Source: Chara braunii
Lineage: Eukaryota > Streptophyta > Charophyceae > Charales > Characeae
Direction of reading: 5' to 3'
Length of the DNA stretch: 22,207 nt
Assembly: GCA_003427395.1 (NCBI GenBank)
Contig: BFEA01000031.1
Span: 248,659-270,865, forward strand
The notes beneath the pieces are model-generated. The model ran no database searches and was not told the DNA's origin. It saw only the letters and a program-made list of their open reading frames with translations. A program made the position numbers and the translations under genes. The stretch's first letter is position 1. Every line of letters starts with the position of its first letter. Positions 8,654-18,345 of the stretch are shown here, piece after piece.

Positions 8654-8913
8654 AAGACTAACCCACAGGGAAAACGGAGCCCCGGGCTGACAAGAGAAAC
8701 GTCCAGGAAAACAATCAAACAGCAATCTCTGTATTACAAGATTACCAATGGGACGCTGGACCCGGTTTCCAGCAGGTGCCGCTCCCCACCAATAGATGGA
8801 GCAGCCCGACAGATAAGACCTCAATTCTGATGGTTCTCTTACCGCCGCCAGGATAGAGGGCTTACACAAGGTCTATTTCGCAACAAAAAAAAAAAGACTA
8901 ACCCACAGGGAAA
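8654..8913 (+). mobile_element. Retroposon C with perfect 20-bp target-site duplication
   Basis: The 20-bp sequence aagactaacccacagggaaa occurs at 8654-8673 and again at 8894-8913, bracketing a 220-bp insert that ends in poly-A (8885-8893, running into the duplication). The insert carries the 3' box (stem ctgga 8756-8760, loop cccggtt, tccag 8768-8772), the ccaccaatagatggagc segment and a distal gatagagggcttacacaagg segment. The poly-A tail and long target-site duplication are the signature of target-primed reverse transcription, so this is a 5'-truncated LINE 3' end or a SINE using it. The intact duplication makes it one of the youngest insertions here. Confidence 0.9.
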
Positions 8914-9446
8914 TCCATACATTCCATCGCTCACAACATCAGTACCCCCAGATCCTGAAGTTTTTCTCAGAACAGCCCCTGGCCCGCACACTGTTGGAAA
9001 AATGGTGCCATGTCCGGCATATGAAATCCATCCCCCAACTTACTATAGACAAGCAAGGGGTCTGCCAAAGGGTCAGTAAGATTTATGCTCTGTATCTTAA
9101 CGCAGGGCGGGTCCCTGGTTTGTACCAGGCCCTTTTAGAGACCCCTTGGTTTAGAGGCCCTTTTAGGGACTGTGCAGTGCAGGTCCCTGGCTTGTCAGTG
9201 GGCCCTTTTAGAGACCCCTTTTGGAGTCCCTGGTTTGCAAACCTGGGACTGTACTGGGTCCCCATAGGTTGGTTAAAAAATTCCAACCACACAGAGTGGC
9301 CTTATCCAGTCCTAGGGAACGGGACAAGGGGTGACATCATCACCAAGCTCAATGATACCCTCCATATTACGGGGGGAAGGACTTTCTGTCACAACCTTTT
9401 TTTGAGGCTATATGTCAGCATCAGAGTTCGCAACCAGGATTTTTAA
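8914..9446 (+). other. Open frame with in-frame 72-bp repeat, unrecognised
   Basis: A plus-strand frame reads QYPQILKFFSEQPLARTLL, then KWCHVRHMKSIPQL, then a 72-bp tandem duplication (9110-9181 and 9182-about 9253; units start ggtccctgg, with cccttttagagacccctt in both), and stops at 9444-9446. The period is a multiple of three. The first ~60 codons look protein-like but I cannot assign a family. The frame has no ATG near its start (the upstream part is TTG or read-through) and may be a retroelement fragment. Confidence 0.35.
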
Positions 9447-9840
9447 CTAAACTAACCACACACTTTTCGAAAACCAACCAACCATGACCACTGTATACCT
9501 GGCCTACCGCACCTTTACCTACCTCCAACTGATCCGAAAAAAAAAACCGGGTACCTGTACCCGCCCATACCTGAACCTCTGCAGACTGTAACTGCCCGTA
9601 CCCGCCCTTGGGTTTTTTTTTTTTTTTTAACCAACCATGGCTAACTGAACCCAAACCGTGTCTTAACCACCCGTACCATACCCAACCGGAATTTTCATTA
9701 CCCGTGTTCAGCCGTACCCGTCCCCACCTACCCACAATTGTATGCACCTACCCGTAACCGCCCGCACCTGTTACCCACCCTCCCCTAACTGCCCCAAACT
9801 GTTCTAACCGCCCCTAAAAACCCCCAACCGACTCTAACTC
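9447..9840. repeat. CCCGTACC-rich degenerate repeats
   Basis: Many variants of cccgtaccc, acccgcccat, aaccaacc and taaccgcccc. Similar GGGTACGGG-type motifs occur in subterminal regions of some plant hAT transposons; this is only a compositional resemblance, and no terminal inverted repeats or 8-bp target duplication were found. A T15 run lies at about 9614-9629. Confidence 0.5.
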
Positions 9841-10124
9841 CTCTCACAACCTTTGGGTTGTGGTCGGGGTCCAGAAATAATACTTACTGCAGTTGTTGTC
9901 GCAACTGCAGCGATAGTCAGATGTGGTGCATCTGCTGCTGCAGCAGCAGATGCAACCCCTCCAGCAACTGCAGAAATGATGTCAATGGAACAACTGTAGC
10001 AGATGTGGTGCATCTGCAGCCGCAGCAGCATATGCAACCCCTGCAGCAACTACGGAAATGATGTCAATGCAACTACTGCAGCAGCATACGCAACCCCTGC
10101 AGCAACTGCAAAAAAAAAAAAAAA
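9841..10124. repeat. Palindrome cluster, 82-bp repeats, poly-A
   Basis: Three fold-back structures lie in a row: cacaacc/ggttgtg (9845-9862), ctgcagttg/caactgcag (9887-9910), and a perfect 28-bp palindrome at 9927-9954 centred between 9940 and 9941. The third sits inside an 82-bp repeat whose copies begin cagatgtggtgcatctgc at 9918 and 10000. A partial third copy (about 10076-10109) runs into A15 (10109-10124). The period is not a multiple of three, which argues against coding. Confidence 0.85.
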
Positions 10125-10546
10125 CGGGCCTATGACTTCAGATGGTGGGAAAGGGCGGGGGGGGAAGGGCTAGGAGGGGGGCAAGTGGGAATACAAGGGG
10201 TAGTGAACCACGGTTACCCAGTGGATCCTCTACCCACCCGTACCCGCCCCCCATTTTTTTTGTCTGTCCCTCGTACCTGTCCGTACCGGTTTTAGTTTTA
10301 TGTTTGGCTGGCCCTATCTGCCCGTGATCTTCATAAATACTAACTGTGCCTACCCGTCATCTCCAGAAAAAACAAATTTGCCTGCCCATAACCAACCCCC
10401 CCTTCGGATAGGGGCACCTAGACCTACCCATGACCTGGCGGTTACAGTTGGGTGCGGTCGGGTACGGGTAACGGTTACCCATTTGCGCTCTTTGGTCAGC
10501 ATCACACTCACGCCTATCCTCTCAGGGGTGTGGCACGAGGTCATGA
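10125..10546. repeat. CCCGTACC-rich DNA, right side
   Basis: G-rich at 10142-10200, then the same cccgtaccc-type motifs as left of the palindrome block, with gggtacgggtaacggttaccc at its end (about 10460-10480; arms gggtaac/gttaccc). No gene is supported. Confidence 0.5.
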
Positions 10547-10768
10547 ATGGACAAAAGACTTCGGGTGGCGTCATGGAATGTTAGGGGTTTAGGGGACTCA
10601 CACGGCAAACACAAATGGTTCCACGTGAAGTCCTAGATCCATGATCAAAGGGTATCTATCCTTCTGAACCAGGAATCCAATCTCCGTAAAGTGGCATGGG
10701 ATATAATGAGTTAATAACACAACCAAGAACCAAGGGGGGGCTAGGCATAGTTGATCTGGAAAATGAGC
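10547..10768 (+). pseudogene. LINE-B, 5' part: ORF2 start joined to RT thumb
   Basis: From ATG 10547 the frame reads MDKRLRVASWNVRGLGDSHG, the start of an APE-type endonuclease in L1-like ORF2. After TAG 10634-10636 it continues through ILLNQESNLR, the block that carries the endonuclease active-site Glu. At about 10690 it changes to KVAWDIM and LITQPRTKGGLGIVDLENE (10710-10768). That is the region after the RT palm, as in LINE-A PKSKGGLGIVDP. About 2 kb of ORF2 (rest of endonuclease, RT fingers and palm) is missing. The LINE-B sequence stops at the poly-T of LINE-A and resumes near 15300. Confidence 0.75.
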
Positions 10769-11114
10769 TTTTTTTTACCTTTTTTTTCTAACAAAAGACT
10801 CTTCTGGATATACTAACTGGGATGGGAAGAGCATCCCCATTTCGTATAGATAGGTTGAGTCATTCCATCTATTCGTGGTGAGTTGCACCTGCTGGAAAAC
10901 GGGTCTAGCATCCCATTGAGGACAAAATGAACAGAATAGCAGAGAGGGGGGGAGAGTCAGTCATTAACATCCCATTGGGGCTCTTCACCCAGGCTGAGCG
11001 CCAGAAATAACTTTTCTAACTAGTCCTTACTCCCACCCTATTTCCGAGAAAGAGTTAGTAATCTGCAATAACTATTCAATTTTCCACTCCCCCTTCTGAC
11101 TCAGGGACATTCAC
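10769..11114 (-). other. LINE-A 3' untranslated region with 3' box
   Basis: The 3' box (ccgttttccagcaggtgc on the minus strand) lies about 200 bp after the tail, and the A-rich end follows about 105 bp later. One of five stem pairs is lost (ctaga with tccag). The sequence aaaatgagc before the poly-T loosely resembles aaaatgaac at 10924, but that lies inside the element, so I do not treat it as a target-site duplication. Confidence 0.65.
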
Positions 11115-11330
11115 TCCATACAATGACAGCGGGACAAGAGCATCAGGGGTACAGGGAATAGACTAGGAAACTCTTGTACAGGGTGGAGGGGAATCGTTGG
11201 GTCCACCACAGTCCACTCATTGAACCGTAAGTTGTAGTTCATGTTTATGTCGTCTCCCTCCTCTATTTCAGCACCTTCTCATTCCACCCTCCCTATCCTT
11301 CCACCTTCTTCCCCCCCCAACCAGTCACTA
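11115..11330 (-). pseudogene. LINE-A ORF2 C-terminal tail
   Basis: On the minus strand, HCSDWLGGEEGGRIGRVE ends in TGA (11281-11279). In the same frame, after 14 codons, follows MNYNLRFNEW (11242-11213), then 17 residues, then LFPV. The first part matches LINE-C FCADWLGRREG and LINE-E FSTDWVCEERE, and the second part matches their tails with identical spacing. The boundary with the preceding ORF2 block lies near 11335-11345. Confidence 0.7.
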
Positions 11331-11334
11331 CAAT

Positions 11335-14300
11335 GCCCCTTTTCTCTAGGGAGGAACTATCCATTAGCCAGTCACTTCTAAGGAGACAACAGTGTTCTAT
11401 TTGCCACTGAAGGGAACCAATTTTGGATGGTTTGGACTTCACAGCTTTGAACCATTTAATGTCCTTTAGCTCCTCCCTAGTGAGGTTCAAATGCTGCATC
11501 CATCTAGCCGATACCCTGACTTTCAGGTTGATTTCAGGTCTAATCATCCGATAGGTAGACTTGACTGAGAGGGTGTGTGAGTATCGATTGTAATCCATGT
11601 TGAGCTTGGTTTGGGTTCCCCATATCCAGCAGCCTGGATCAATGGGGAGATCTAAGATGCGTGTAGATGGTCTAAATGCTAGGCACGTCAAGACATCCCT
11701 CTTTAAGTACTCTGATTCTGAAAATTTTATCAGTGCATATTCATTTTTGCTTGATATCTTGACTGAAAATTATTACATTGTCTTCCTTTTAACGTACAGG
11801 AAGTCTTCCTTTTCAGGGGATACAACTAGTATACTACCTTCCAATTCTGGATCTTCCTTGATAACCACCCAGTCACTTCCCTGAAACTTTCTTCAAAATT
11901 CTCATCCATTCTAGGAGGATTAGATTTACTATTATGTATATACTATCCTCCACTCGGTGGCAATATTTGAGCGTATTGTAGAAGAGGTCTGGGGAGATCC
12001 AATCTTGAGAAAGCCTCGTCCCCGATATATTTTACCCTTGTTATACCCTTCCTGATCCACCCTTTCCATGGATTATCATTACAATGTAAGGTGACGCCTT
12101 GAGAATCTCCGATCCAGGCGTTGTTGAGTAATGGTTGTTGATTGATCTCTTCCCTTTTCTGGGGGAAATGTTTGTCAAGTAAAGGGAGTTTTCTCCATGT
12201 TTTGAGGATAGTTGGCCAGAAAGGATCCTTAATGATGTCTCTTCTGGATGCTTCCTTATTTGTGATATTTTGAGAATCTTGATCCTTGGATGTGCCTCTT
12301 AGGATTGTTCAATCTCTGTTTTTTAGCCACATTGCTAGATCTATTGATTCTTCTGTCGAGGGGGCTAATCTCTTTAGCTTTTCTCATGCAAGGGCGCTCC
12401 ATGGGGTTTGCGGATTGAGTAAGAGTCTTTTGATCCATTATATTGAGAGTGTCATGGTTTGAATAGTAGGGTCTACTATGCCTAATCCCCCCTTGGATTT
12501 TGGTTGGATCATTGAAGACCACGCTACTCTGCTAGTGACATTTTTATAATCATGATTTCGCCTGCATAGTAAGGCTCTTAGTTGTTGTTGAAGGGATTTG
12601 ATGGATGGATTATCTAGGGTCCAGATTGCAGATTTATACCATATTGAGGCTAGTACGACGTTGTTGATTACCAAAGATCGCTACATTATCGATGTTTGTT
12701 TGTTCTTTCATAGTTCTAACTTAGTTTTAGCGTTTCGTAAGATGTTATCATTGTTTGTTTTTTGTTTTTCTTCAGCTGATAAAGATATGCATAGGACTCT
12801 TATTGGAGTATCAAGGGATAAACACTTCACTCGGGGTGTCTCTGGTGGCCGAACACCCTGATGATGGATCTACCAACTAAGGGTCTTATCTTCCCAATTG
12901 ACACTCATGTTCGATAATTTATAGAATTTGCTCATTAAGTCATGAATTGCTTTCATGTTTTCCTGAGTTACGTCCACCATTAGAGGGAGATCATCAGCAA
13001 AAAAAAAACATAAAGGAATTGTCTCCTGAAGGATGGAAGTCATTTGAATTTCCTTATGTTTTTGTGCTGGTTTAGTTTGACAACAAGTGCTTCCATTATT
13101 AATATGAAGAGGAAGGGGGTTAAGGGATCACTTTGTCTAACTAACTCTGTAGATTAATTGGTGGCGCTGCATTTTCAGTAACCTTGACCCTAGTTGTGAT
13201 TTTTTTATGCATAATTTCAATCCATTTTCTAAAACAGGGTCAAAAGTTCATTTTTTTCATACATTTGTCCACGGAGAAACTGTCAACATGATCATAAGTT
13301 TTCTCAAAGTCAATGAAGGTGAAAGTTGCCTTATGTTTAGATTGACGTGCAACTTTGACTAATTCATCTATAAGAAAAATGTTGTCTTGAATATTTCGGT
13401 CAAAGATGAAACATGTTTGCATTGGATGAATAATGTCGGCGATAAGCATTCTACCTGTCAGAATTTTCGATGCTAATTTATACATCACTGTGAGGAGCGT
13501 GATGGGGCAATAGTTGTGAATGTTGAGTTTATCTTTTTTTTATTATGCAGGAGGGCAAAAACACTTTGGTTGACTAACTCTCCCATGTCCCTTGTGATCC
13601 AGACCGCACGGTAGTAATTCATGAGATCTTGAACAAGGGGACCCCACATAGTCTTTCAAAATTCATGGGGAGGTCATCGATGTCGGGTGTCTTTTCCTCT
13701 TCCATTAAACATATGAGGGATTTCTAAATTTCATCCCGGGATAATGACATTTTCAGTTTCTCTCTTTGTGCATCAGTGATTGATTTTTTTAAGGGAATTA
13801 AGAATTCATCTATTTCTATTGTTCTTTGGGATATGGGAATTGAAGAGGTTTGAGATATGAAGATATCCTTATAAAAATCTTTCGCAATTTTCGTACTAGC
13901 GGTTGTTGAGATGATTAGGGGTTCGTTTTTGTTGAAGGAATTGGTTAATGCTTTAATTGTGGTCTTCCATTTTTAACTCTAGCCATGACAAAGAAACATG
14001 CGTCCATAACACCTTTCATCTGATGTCCTTTTAGCTTACCACAAATTTTAATTTTATCTCTCCACGAATACCATCTATATTTCATGTACTTAAGTAATTG
14101 ATGTTCTAATGCTAGAATCTATTTGGCTAATGATTCCGGACTTATTGATCGTCTAAATTATTTTATTTTCTTGTAATTCATGATTTTTTTTTTTTAAGTC
14201 ATTTTTTTGTTGATGCCTTAATCTTGCTAGAGCCTTAGAGTATTAATTGCATTTACGGTCTAGGAAGGTTAGGCCATCGTTGAACCAAATTACGTCATTC

Positions 14301-15282
14301 TTGATGAGGGGTCTGTGTTTTTTTTCCAGAATTCTCAACACATCCTCTAGATATTGTAGTATGTTAAGATCCTTGAGATGAGATGTGTTGAGTCTGTAGA
14401 AACCATTACCCTGATCTGGTTTCTTACGAAAGAAAAACATTGCCATACACATGTCATGATCTAGGCCGTGAAAGGGCTTTTAGGAAAAATATAGGCAAAG
14501 TGCATCCCACCTAAGTCTTCTGAAACCATAATACGGTCAATCCTGGATTTATCGGGTATGTTAAAATATCATTTTCTAAAACAAAAGAATGATTTGGCAG
14601 TAGGGTTTAATCTCTTGAAGGAGTCAAAGAGGTTGGAAGAGTTACAGAGATTGGCTACAATCTGTTAATATGTTTCTGTATAGGAAGGGCAAGGGAAGGG
14701 GATATTCCATTTGTCCAGGTTACGATCGGGTACTGCATTGAAGTCTCCAACAATTATAACAAGGATACCAAATGGGAGACGGGCTAATAAGCATTCGAAG
14801 AAAATTTGACAATCTTCGGTCTCATTAGGGTCATACACACTTAGGATACTGACCACTTCCAATTCCAGCTTCGCCAAAATGTATATTTATCTCCCTTCTT
14901 GTTGGTCTGCTTCTCAATTGAGCACCTCGACTTTGGATCCTAGTGGAACCCATATAGCCACACATGCGCTCCTTGGTTTTGGGGTGTGGGCCTGGTATGC
15001 GTCGTGGGCCCATATCTCTTTGTGGCTATGGTTGTGGGTTGCCATATTCATTAAGTGAGTTTTCTGGATACATATTACATTTGGCCACTCTTTACCCCCT
15101 ACTCCTTTGAGAAGTTCAAGTATGGTTTGTCGCTTACTCCTCTTAGCTAAGGCGAGGTCATTGACGTTGAGGGTCCTAAGGTCTAGGTCTGGGTTCCTTT
15201 TGAGGACCCTCCATTTTTTATCTTTGTTGTAAAGAAGATCTATTACGTTCCCCTCCTCCGACCTTTCAACCATCACACTCAT
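11335..15282 (-). pseudogene. LINE-A ORF2: endonuclease-reverse transcriptase
   Basis: About 1,300 codons of L1-type ORF2 broken by many stops and frameshifts. In minus-strand order: APE endonuclease start LRTLNVNDLALAKRSKR then NVICIQKTHL (about 15190-15050); endonuclease VGDFNAVPDR (about 14751-14725); RT fingers KTPDIDDLP (about 13700) and NYCPITLL-type block; palm FIDFEKTYDHVD with its Asp near 13311; QSDPLTPFLFILIMEALV (13137-13085); FADDL with the catalytic DD (13001-12987); thumb KGGLGIVDP (12494-12468); WIKRLL block; and a C-terminal block ending LQWQIEHCCLLRSDWL (about 11400). The zinc knuckle expected next is not recognisable. The element would copy its RNA into DNA at a nick; this copy is dead but its catalytic motifs are still legible. 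Confidence 0.85.
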
Positions 15283-15296
15283 TCTCTATGACCCAC

Positions 15297-17017
15297 CCAT
15301 ATGAAACCAGAAATTCCTTTGACCTTTTTATTGGGTCTGCCATGGATTTTAAAATTTATCATACGATTGTTGTCGGGCAACAACATCCCCTGGGCACTGT
15401 ATGCCTTCATCCAAATTTCAGCATTGGCCCCACAAACCACTACAAACAGCCAATTACACCCGCTGCAATGGCTGGCCAACAAACAGTGGACTCTCCCTTG
15501 CCCCCCCCACACTCGACGAGACGGTACAACCACTTCCACCGCCTGATGGGATCAGAGAACCGATCCTCTGTGGCTCTCGATCCTCCGACTGTGGAGAAAA
15601 AGAGGCCCGGCCCAAAAACATGTCCCGATGAGATGGGAGGAAATATGGCGCCGGCCCCTATTTGGCAACCCACACTTCCCAGACCGAACAAGCCTTCTCC
15701 CTTCATACCCACTCACGATGGTTCCCCTGGGTAAAGAAGGAGTTATACATTGTCGGTAACTTATCGAACAGTCAAACAAATGTGTGGTATACCACACTTG
15801 ATCTCCGACCTCAGATGGTCCATATCAGGAAACTCGAGGAAGGCCTGCAAAAAGTTCAAGAGGCCATCCGGCAGTGAGACAAGCGGACTGAATTATTCCG
15901 GCACAAGACTAGCCTCCGATGGCAGTGTACAACGTAGAAAAATAAAAACACAGCAGGTATGCCTACAGGCCTATAGACCCCAGCTACTGGGGGAACAATG
16001 GTCAAAGCTACTCAGAGATGACTCAGAGGAGCTTGACCACCAGAGACCCTCAACTGGACTTACAAGAGTCTGTGTGCTCAACGATGGCCACGCATTTGAG
16101 ACTGCCACCCCCCTTAGCCAACTACCATTCGACCCACAGGAATGTGAATGAGACATAGGGGGAAATAACAAACTCCAGATATGGAAATACACAATAAAGA
16201 ACGGATACAGAACAGCACGTACGGCGGTACAGATCGCGGACCCAATCAAAGCTCGCTGGGCCCGAGAGTCATCTCTCAAAAGAGAGGACCTCCATATACC
16301 CAAATGGTCCACATACTCACGCATTCGACCCGCCAACCTCAGAGCGCTGCAATGGCAGATTATTCAGTGATGCTTGCCCACCCCGGACTGACTCCCACGA
16401 ACCTGGAAACACGAGGGGTGTTGTCTCCATTATGTACCTATTGTGGAACGTCCTCCCCCAAGAAACGGGCCGCGTTGGAATATTGTCTCTTAGATTGTCG
16501 GATGATGGCCCAACTGTGGAGCTGGTGGGTCACAGCATGGCACTACCTAACAGGCATTCATCTACTATGGGACCTCGGGACTATCTTGTTGGGAGAAACA
16601 CCTCCACAAGCTGCCAAATGGTCACCCTTCATGACAAACCTGTTCAATAATACACGCCTGCCAATGTTGATGGCAGCATGGCGAATGAGCTGTGTGCATG
16701 AACACAAGCAACACACATATGGGTACATGGAGGCAAGAGAAACAGTCGTGGAAACTATCACAATGAATACACATGCAGCCTGGAAGGAATTTAGACAAAT
16801 GCTGGAGACTGAGCATGATGAAATCAAACATAATGACCTCACAGATAACTTTCACTCCTTATGGGTGGAAGATGCTGAGACTCTTTGTTAACTAACCCGT
16901 GATAACCAACTGTGGTGGAAACCGTGGCTGAGAACAAAAAGGCAATGGGAACGCATGTCACAGGCCCACTTTGCCTTCCCCTTCCCACCAACCAAGTTTA
17001 TCCTCGTCCTGGGTTAG
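15297..17017 (+). pseudogene. LINE-B, 3' part: ORF2 C-terminal region
   Basis: This continues LINE-B after LINE-A. Blocks in order: LPWILKFIIRLLSGNNIPW (about 15343-15400, equivalent to LINE-A WIKRLLLNPQTPW); FGNPHFPDRTSLLPSYPL and VPLGKEGVIHCR (15661-15753); KLQIWKYTIKNGYRTAR and RALQWQI (about 16169-16360, stop at 16368); then in another frame the zinc knuckle CTYCG...EYCLLDC (C85, C88, Y101 in place of His, C106 in the 236-residue ORF starting 16181); and FMTNLF...WRMSCVHEH, a motif shared with LINE-D and LINE-E. The ORF ends at TAA 16889-16891. Directly in frame after it is LTRDNQLWWKPW, 17 residues, PFPP, ending TAG 17015-17017. At least two frameshifts make this copy inactive. The ~170-residue extension after the knuckle is longer than I would expect for plant L1 ORF2. 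Confidence 0.75.
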
Positions 17018-17719
17018 AAGCACATACCCCTAATCGCCCCTAAGACCCTAAACCCTCTCCCCCTCCTCCCTTCCCCCTTTTCCTGTCTGGCACCAGTCTC
17101 ATTCCCTACTTTGCCCCCTCTGACCCCTCCCCCCCCTTCCCCTCCCCTCCTCTCCCCATACCAAGTCCTTACCCCACTGCTGGTTGCCAGGCAAGCAAGG
17201 ACTCTCATCCCAGGGCGAATTGTTAAGAATTATTAGCCTAAACCCTAGACACAGGAGGAACAGCAGTTGGGGCCAGACCCCGCAGGTAGAAGAAGACCCG
17301 TGGTATCAAGCTCAGAGCCTAGACACAGTCGGCCTTCTCAGCCCAGGACAACAAGAACAAGCAGGCGTTTCTGGAGGAAGATCATGGGCCCTCCCTAGCG
17401 CCCCATTTGAAAGCAATGACTTGCACTTACTACTCCCGACAAATCCTAATAGTTGGGGACCAGAAGTGGGCCCCCCTCATATTTGAGCACCGCACATGAA
17501 CACAATATATTTTACAGGGACGTTGGACCCGACTTCCAGCACCGTGCATGAACATATTGTATTACACAGGGACAATGAACCCGATTTCCAGCAGGTGTTG
17601 CTCCTCACCAACAGGTGGAGCCTTCAACACCCAGGACCAATTAACGGGAATGCTCTTATCACTTCGTTAAGTGACTCCCGACGACCGAAGTTCTTGTTAA
17701 GAAAAAAAAAAAAAAAAAA
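17018..17719 (+). mobile_element. LINE-B 3' untranslated region, two 3' boxes, poly-A
   Basis: A C/T-rich tract (about 17040-17165) leads to a 52-bp tandem duplication (17486-17537 and 17538-17589), each unit holding a 3' box. Box E1 has stem ttgga 17523-17527 with tccag 17535-17539. Box E2 is decayed (atgaa 17575-17579 with tccag 17587-17591). The caggtggagc-like segment and a poly-A run (17701-17718) follow. The tail lies about 700 bp after the last stop. The duplication explains the two boxes. Confidence 0.75.
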
Positions 17720-17850
17720 GGAATTCAAGCTCTGTGATGAAAAGCTAGCATCCATGGGTGTCTAGTGGAAAAGGTCCCCAGGTATAGGCACCATCAGAGG
17801 GCACAAGGGGTGACACTGGCATTCTTTTTTTTTTTTTTTTTAAACCAGTC
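17720..17850. other. Spacer with T19 run
   Basis: Between LINE-B and LINE-D. The T run at about 17824-17842 is followed by aaaccagtc, and the retroposon end at 4981 has the same T-run-then-aaacc arrangement, so it may be the A tail of a very short minus-strand insertion. Nothing else is recognised. Confidence 0.4.
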
Positions 17851-18345
17851 TTGTTAGGGGGGATGATAAGAGCATTCAAGAGACTCTCCACTAGACCCGC
17901 AAGCACTGCAGGATCTTTTGTGGTTCCGTTATATTATAAGATCATGCCTACTGCCCATCGGGCCCTTCAGTGGCAAATCTTATACAAATGCCTTGTTTCA
18001 AGAACAAACCTCAAGCAGAAAAGCATTATCAAAGCACTGACAATCTCATCGCTCCAATTTGCAAATACTGTGGGCGGTCCTCCCCCCCAGTAAGGGTTAC
18101 CTTGGAACACTGCCTACTTGCGTGGTGGCCCAACTATGGAGGTGGTGGAATGCTGCCTGACAATACTTGGTAGGAGAGCACCTGGCATGGGAACTGTCGC
18201 TAGTTCTTCGGGAACAAGCCACACCTGCAACACAATAATCAGATGTCTTTGCCGCTAACCTGTTTTCATATATGCGGCGGACCTTACTTATGTTGACATG
18301 AAGACTGAGGTGCTTCCACGATCGTCTAATAGAATATTTTTTGGA
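17851..18345 (+). pseudogene. LINE-D: ORF2 C-terminal fragment
   Basis: RALQWQILYKCLVSRTNLKQ matches the LINE-B and LINE-A block before the zinc knuckle. After a frame change comes CKYCGRSSPPVRVTLEHCLL with C-x2-C-x12-H intact, but the last Cys of the knuckle is replaced by Trp. Further on, FAANLFSYMRRTLLML and RLRCFHDR match LINE-B FMTNLF...WRMSCVHEH. Stops and shifts are frequent. It belongs to the same LINE group as LINE-B but is a separate copy. Confidence 0.7.

Larger units (their letters stand above)
10769..15290 (-). mobile_element. LINE-A: L1-like retrotransposon, minus strand
   Basis: This element runs on the minus strand from just upstream of its ORF2 start (ATG at 15282) to a tail that reads as poly-T on the plus strand (10769-10776 and 10780-10787). 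It contains ORF2 debris (11335-15282), the C-terminal tail (about 11115-11330) and a 3' box (stem 10892-10896 with 10904-10908). No ORF1 is seen, so the copy is probably 5'-truncated at the ORF2 boundary. It interrupts LINE-B: LINE-B RT-thumb coding stops at 10768 and the next block of the same protein resumes near 15300-15350. No clean target-site duplication was found, as expected for an old insertion. Confidence 0.8.

Noticed and set aside
11293-11340. Last ~15 residues of the minus-strand LINE-A ORF (RGIVVTGWGGKKVEG)
   Set aside because: This is an out-of-frame reading of the DWLGGEEGG part of the tail module, so the real coding frame shifts here.
15279-15734. Several ORFs on both strands around the LINE-A/LINE-B junction
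   Set aside because: The plus-strand frame from 15301 matches the expected LINE-B block; the minus-strand ORF 15279-15539 is its antisense shadow and not a LINE-A ORF1.
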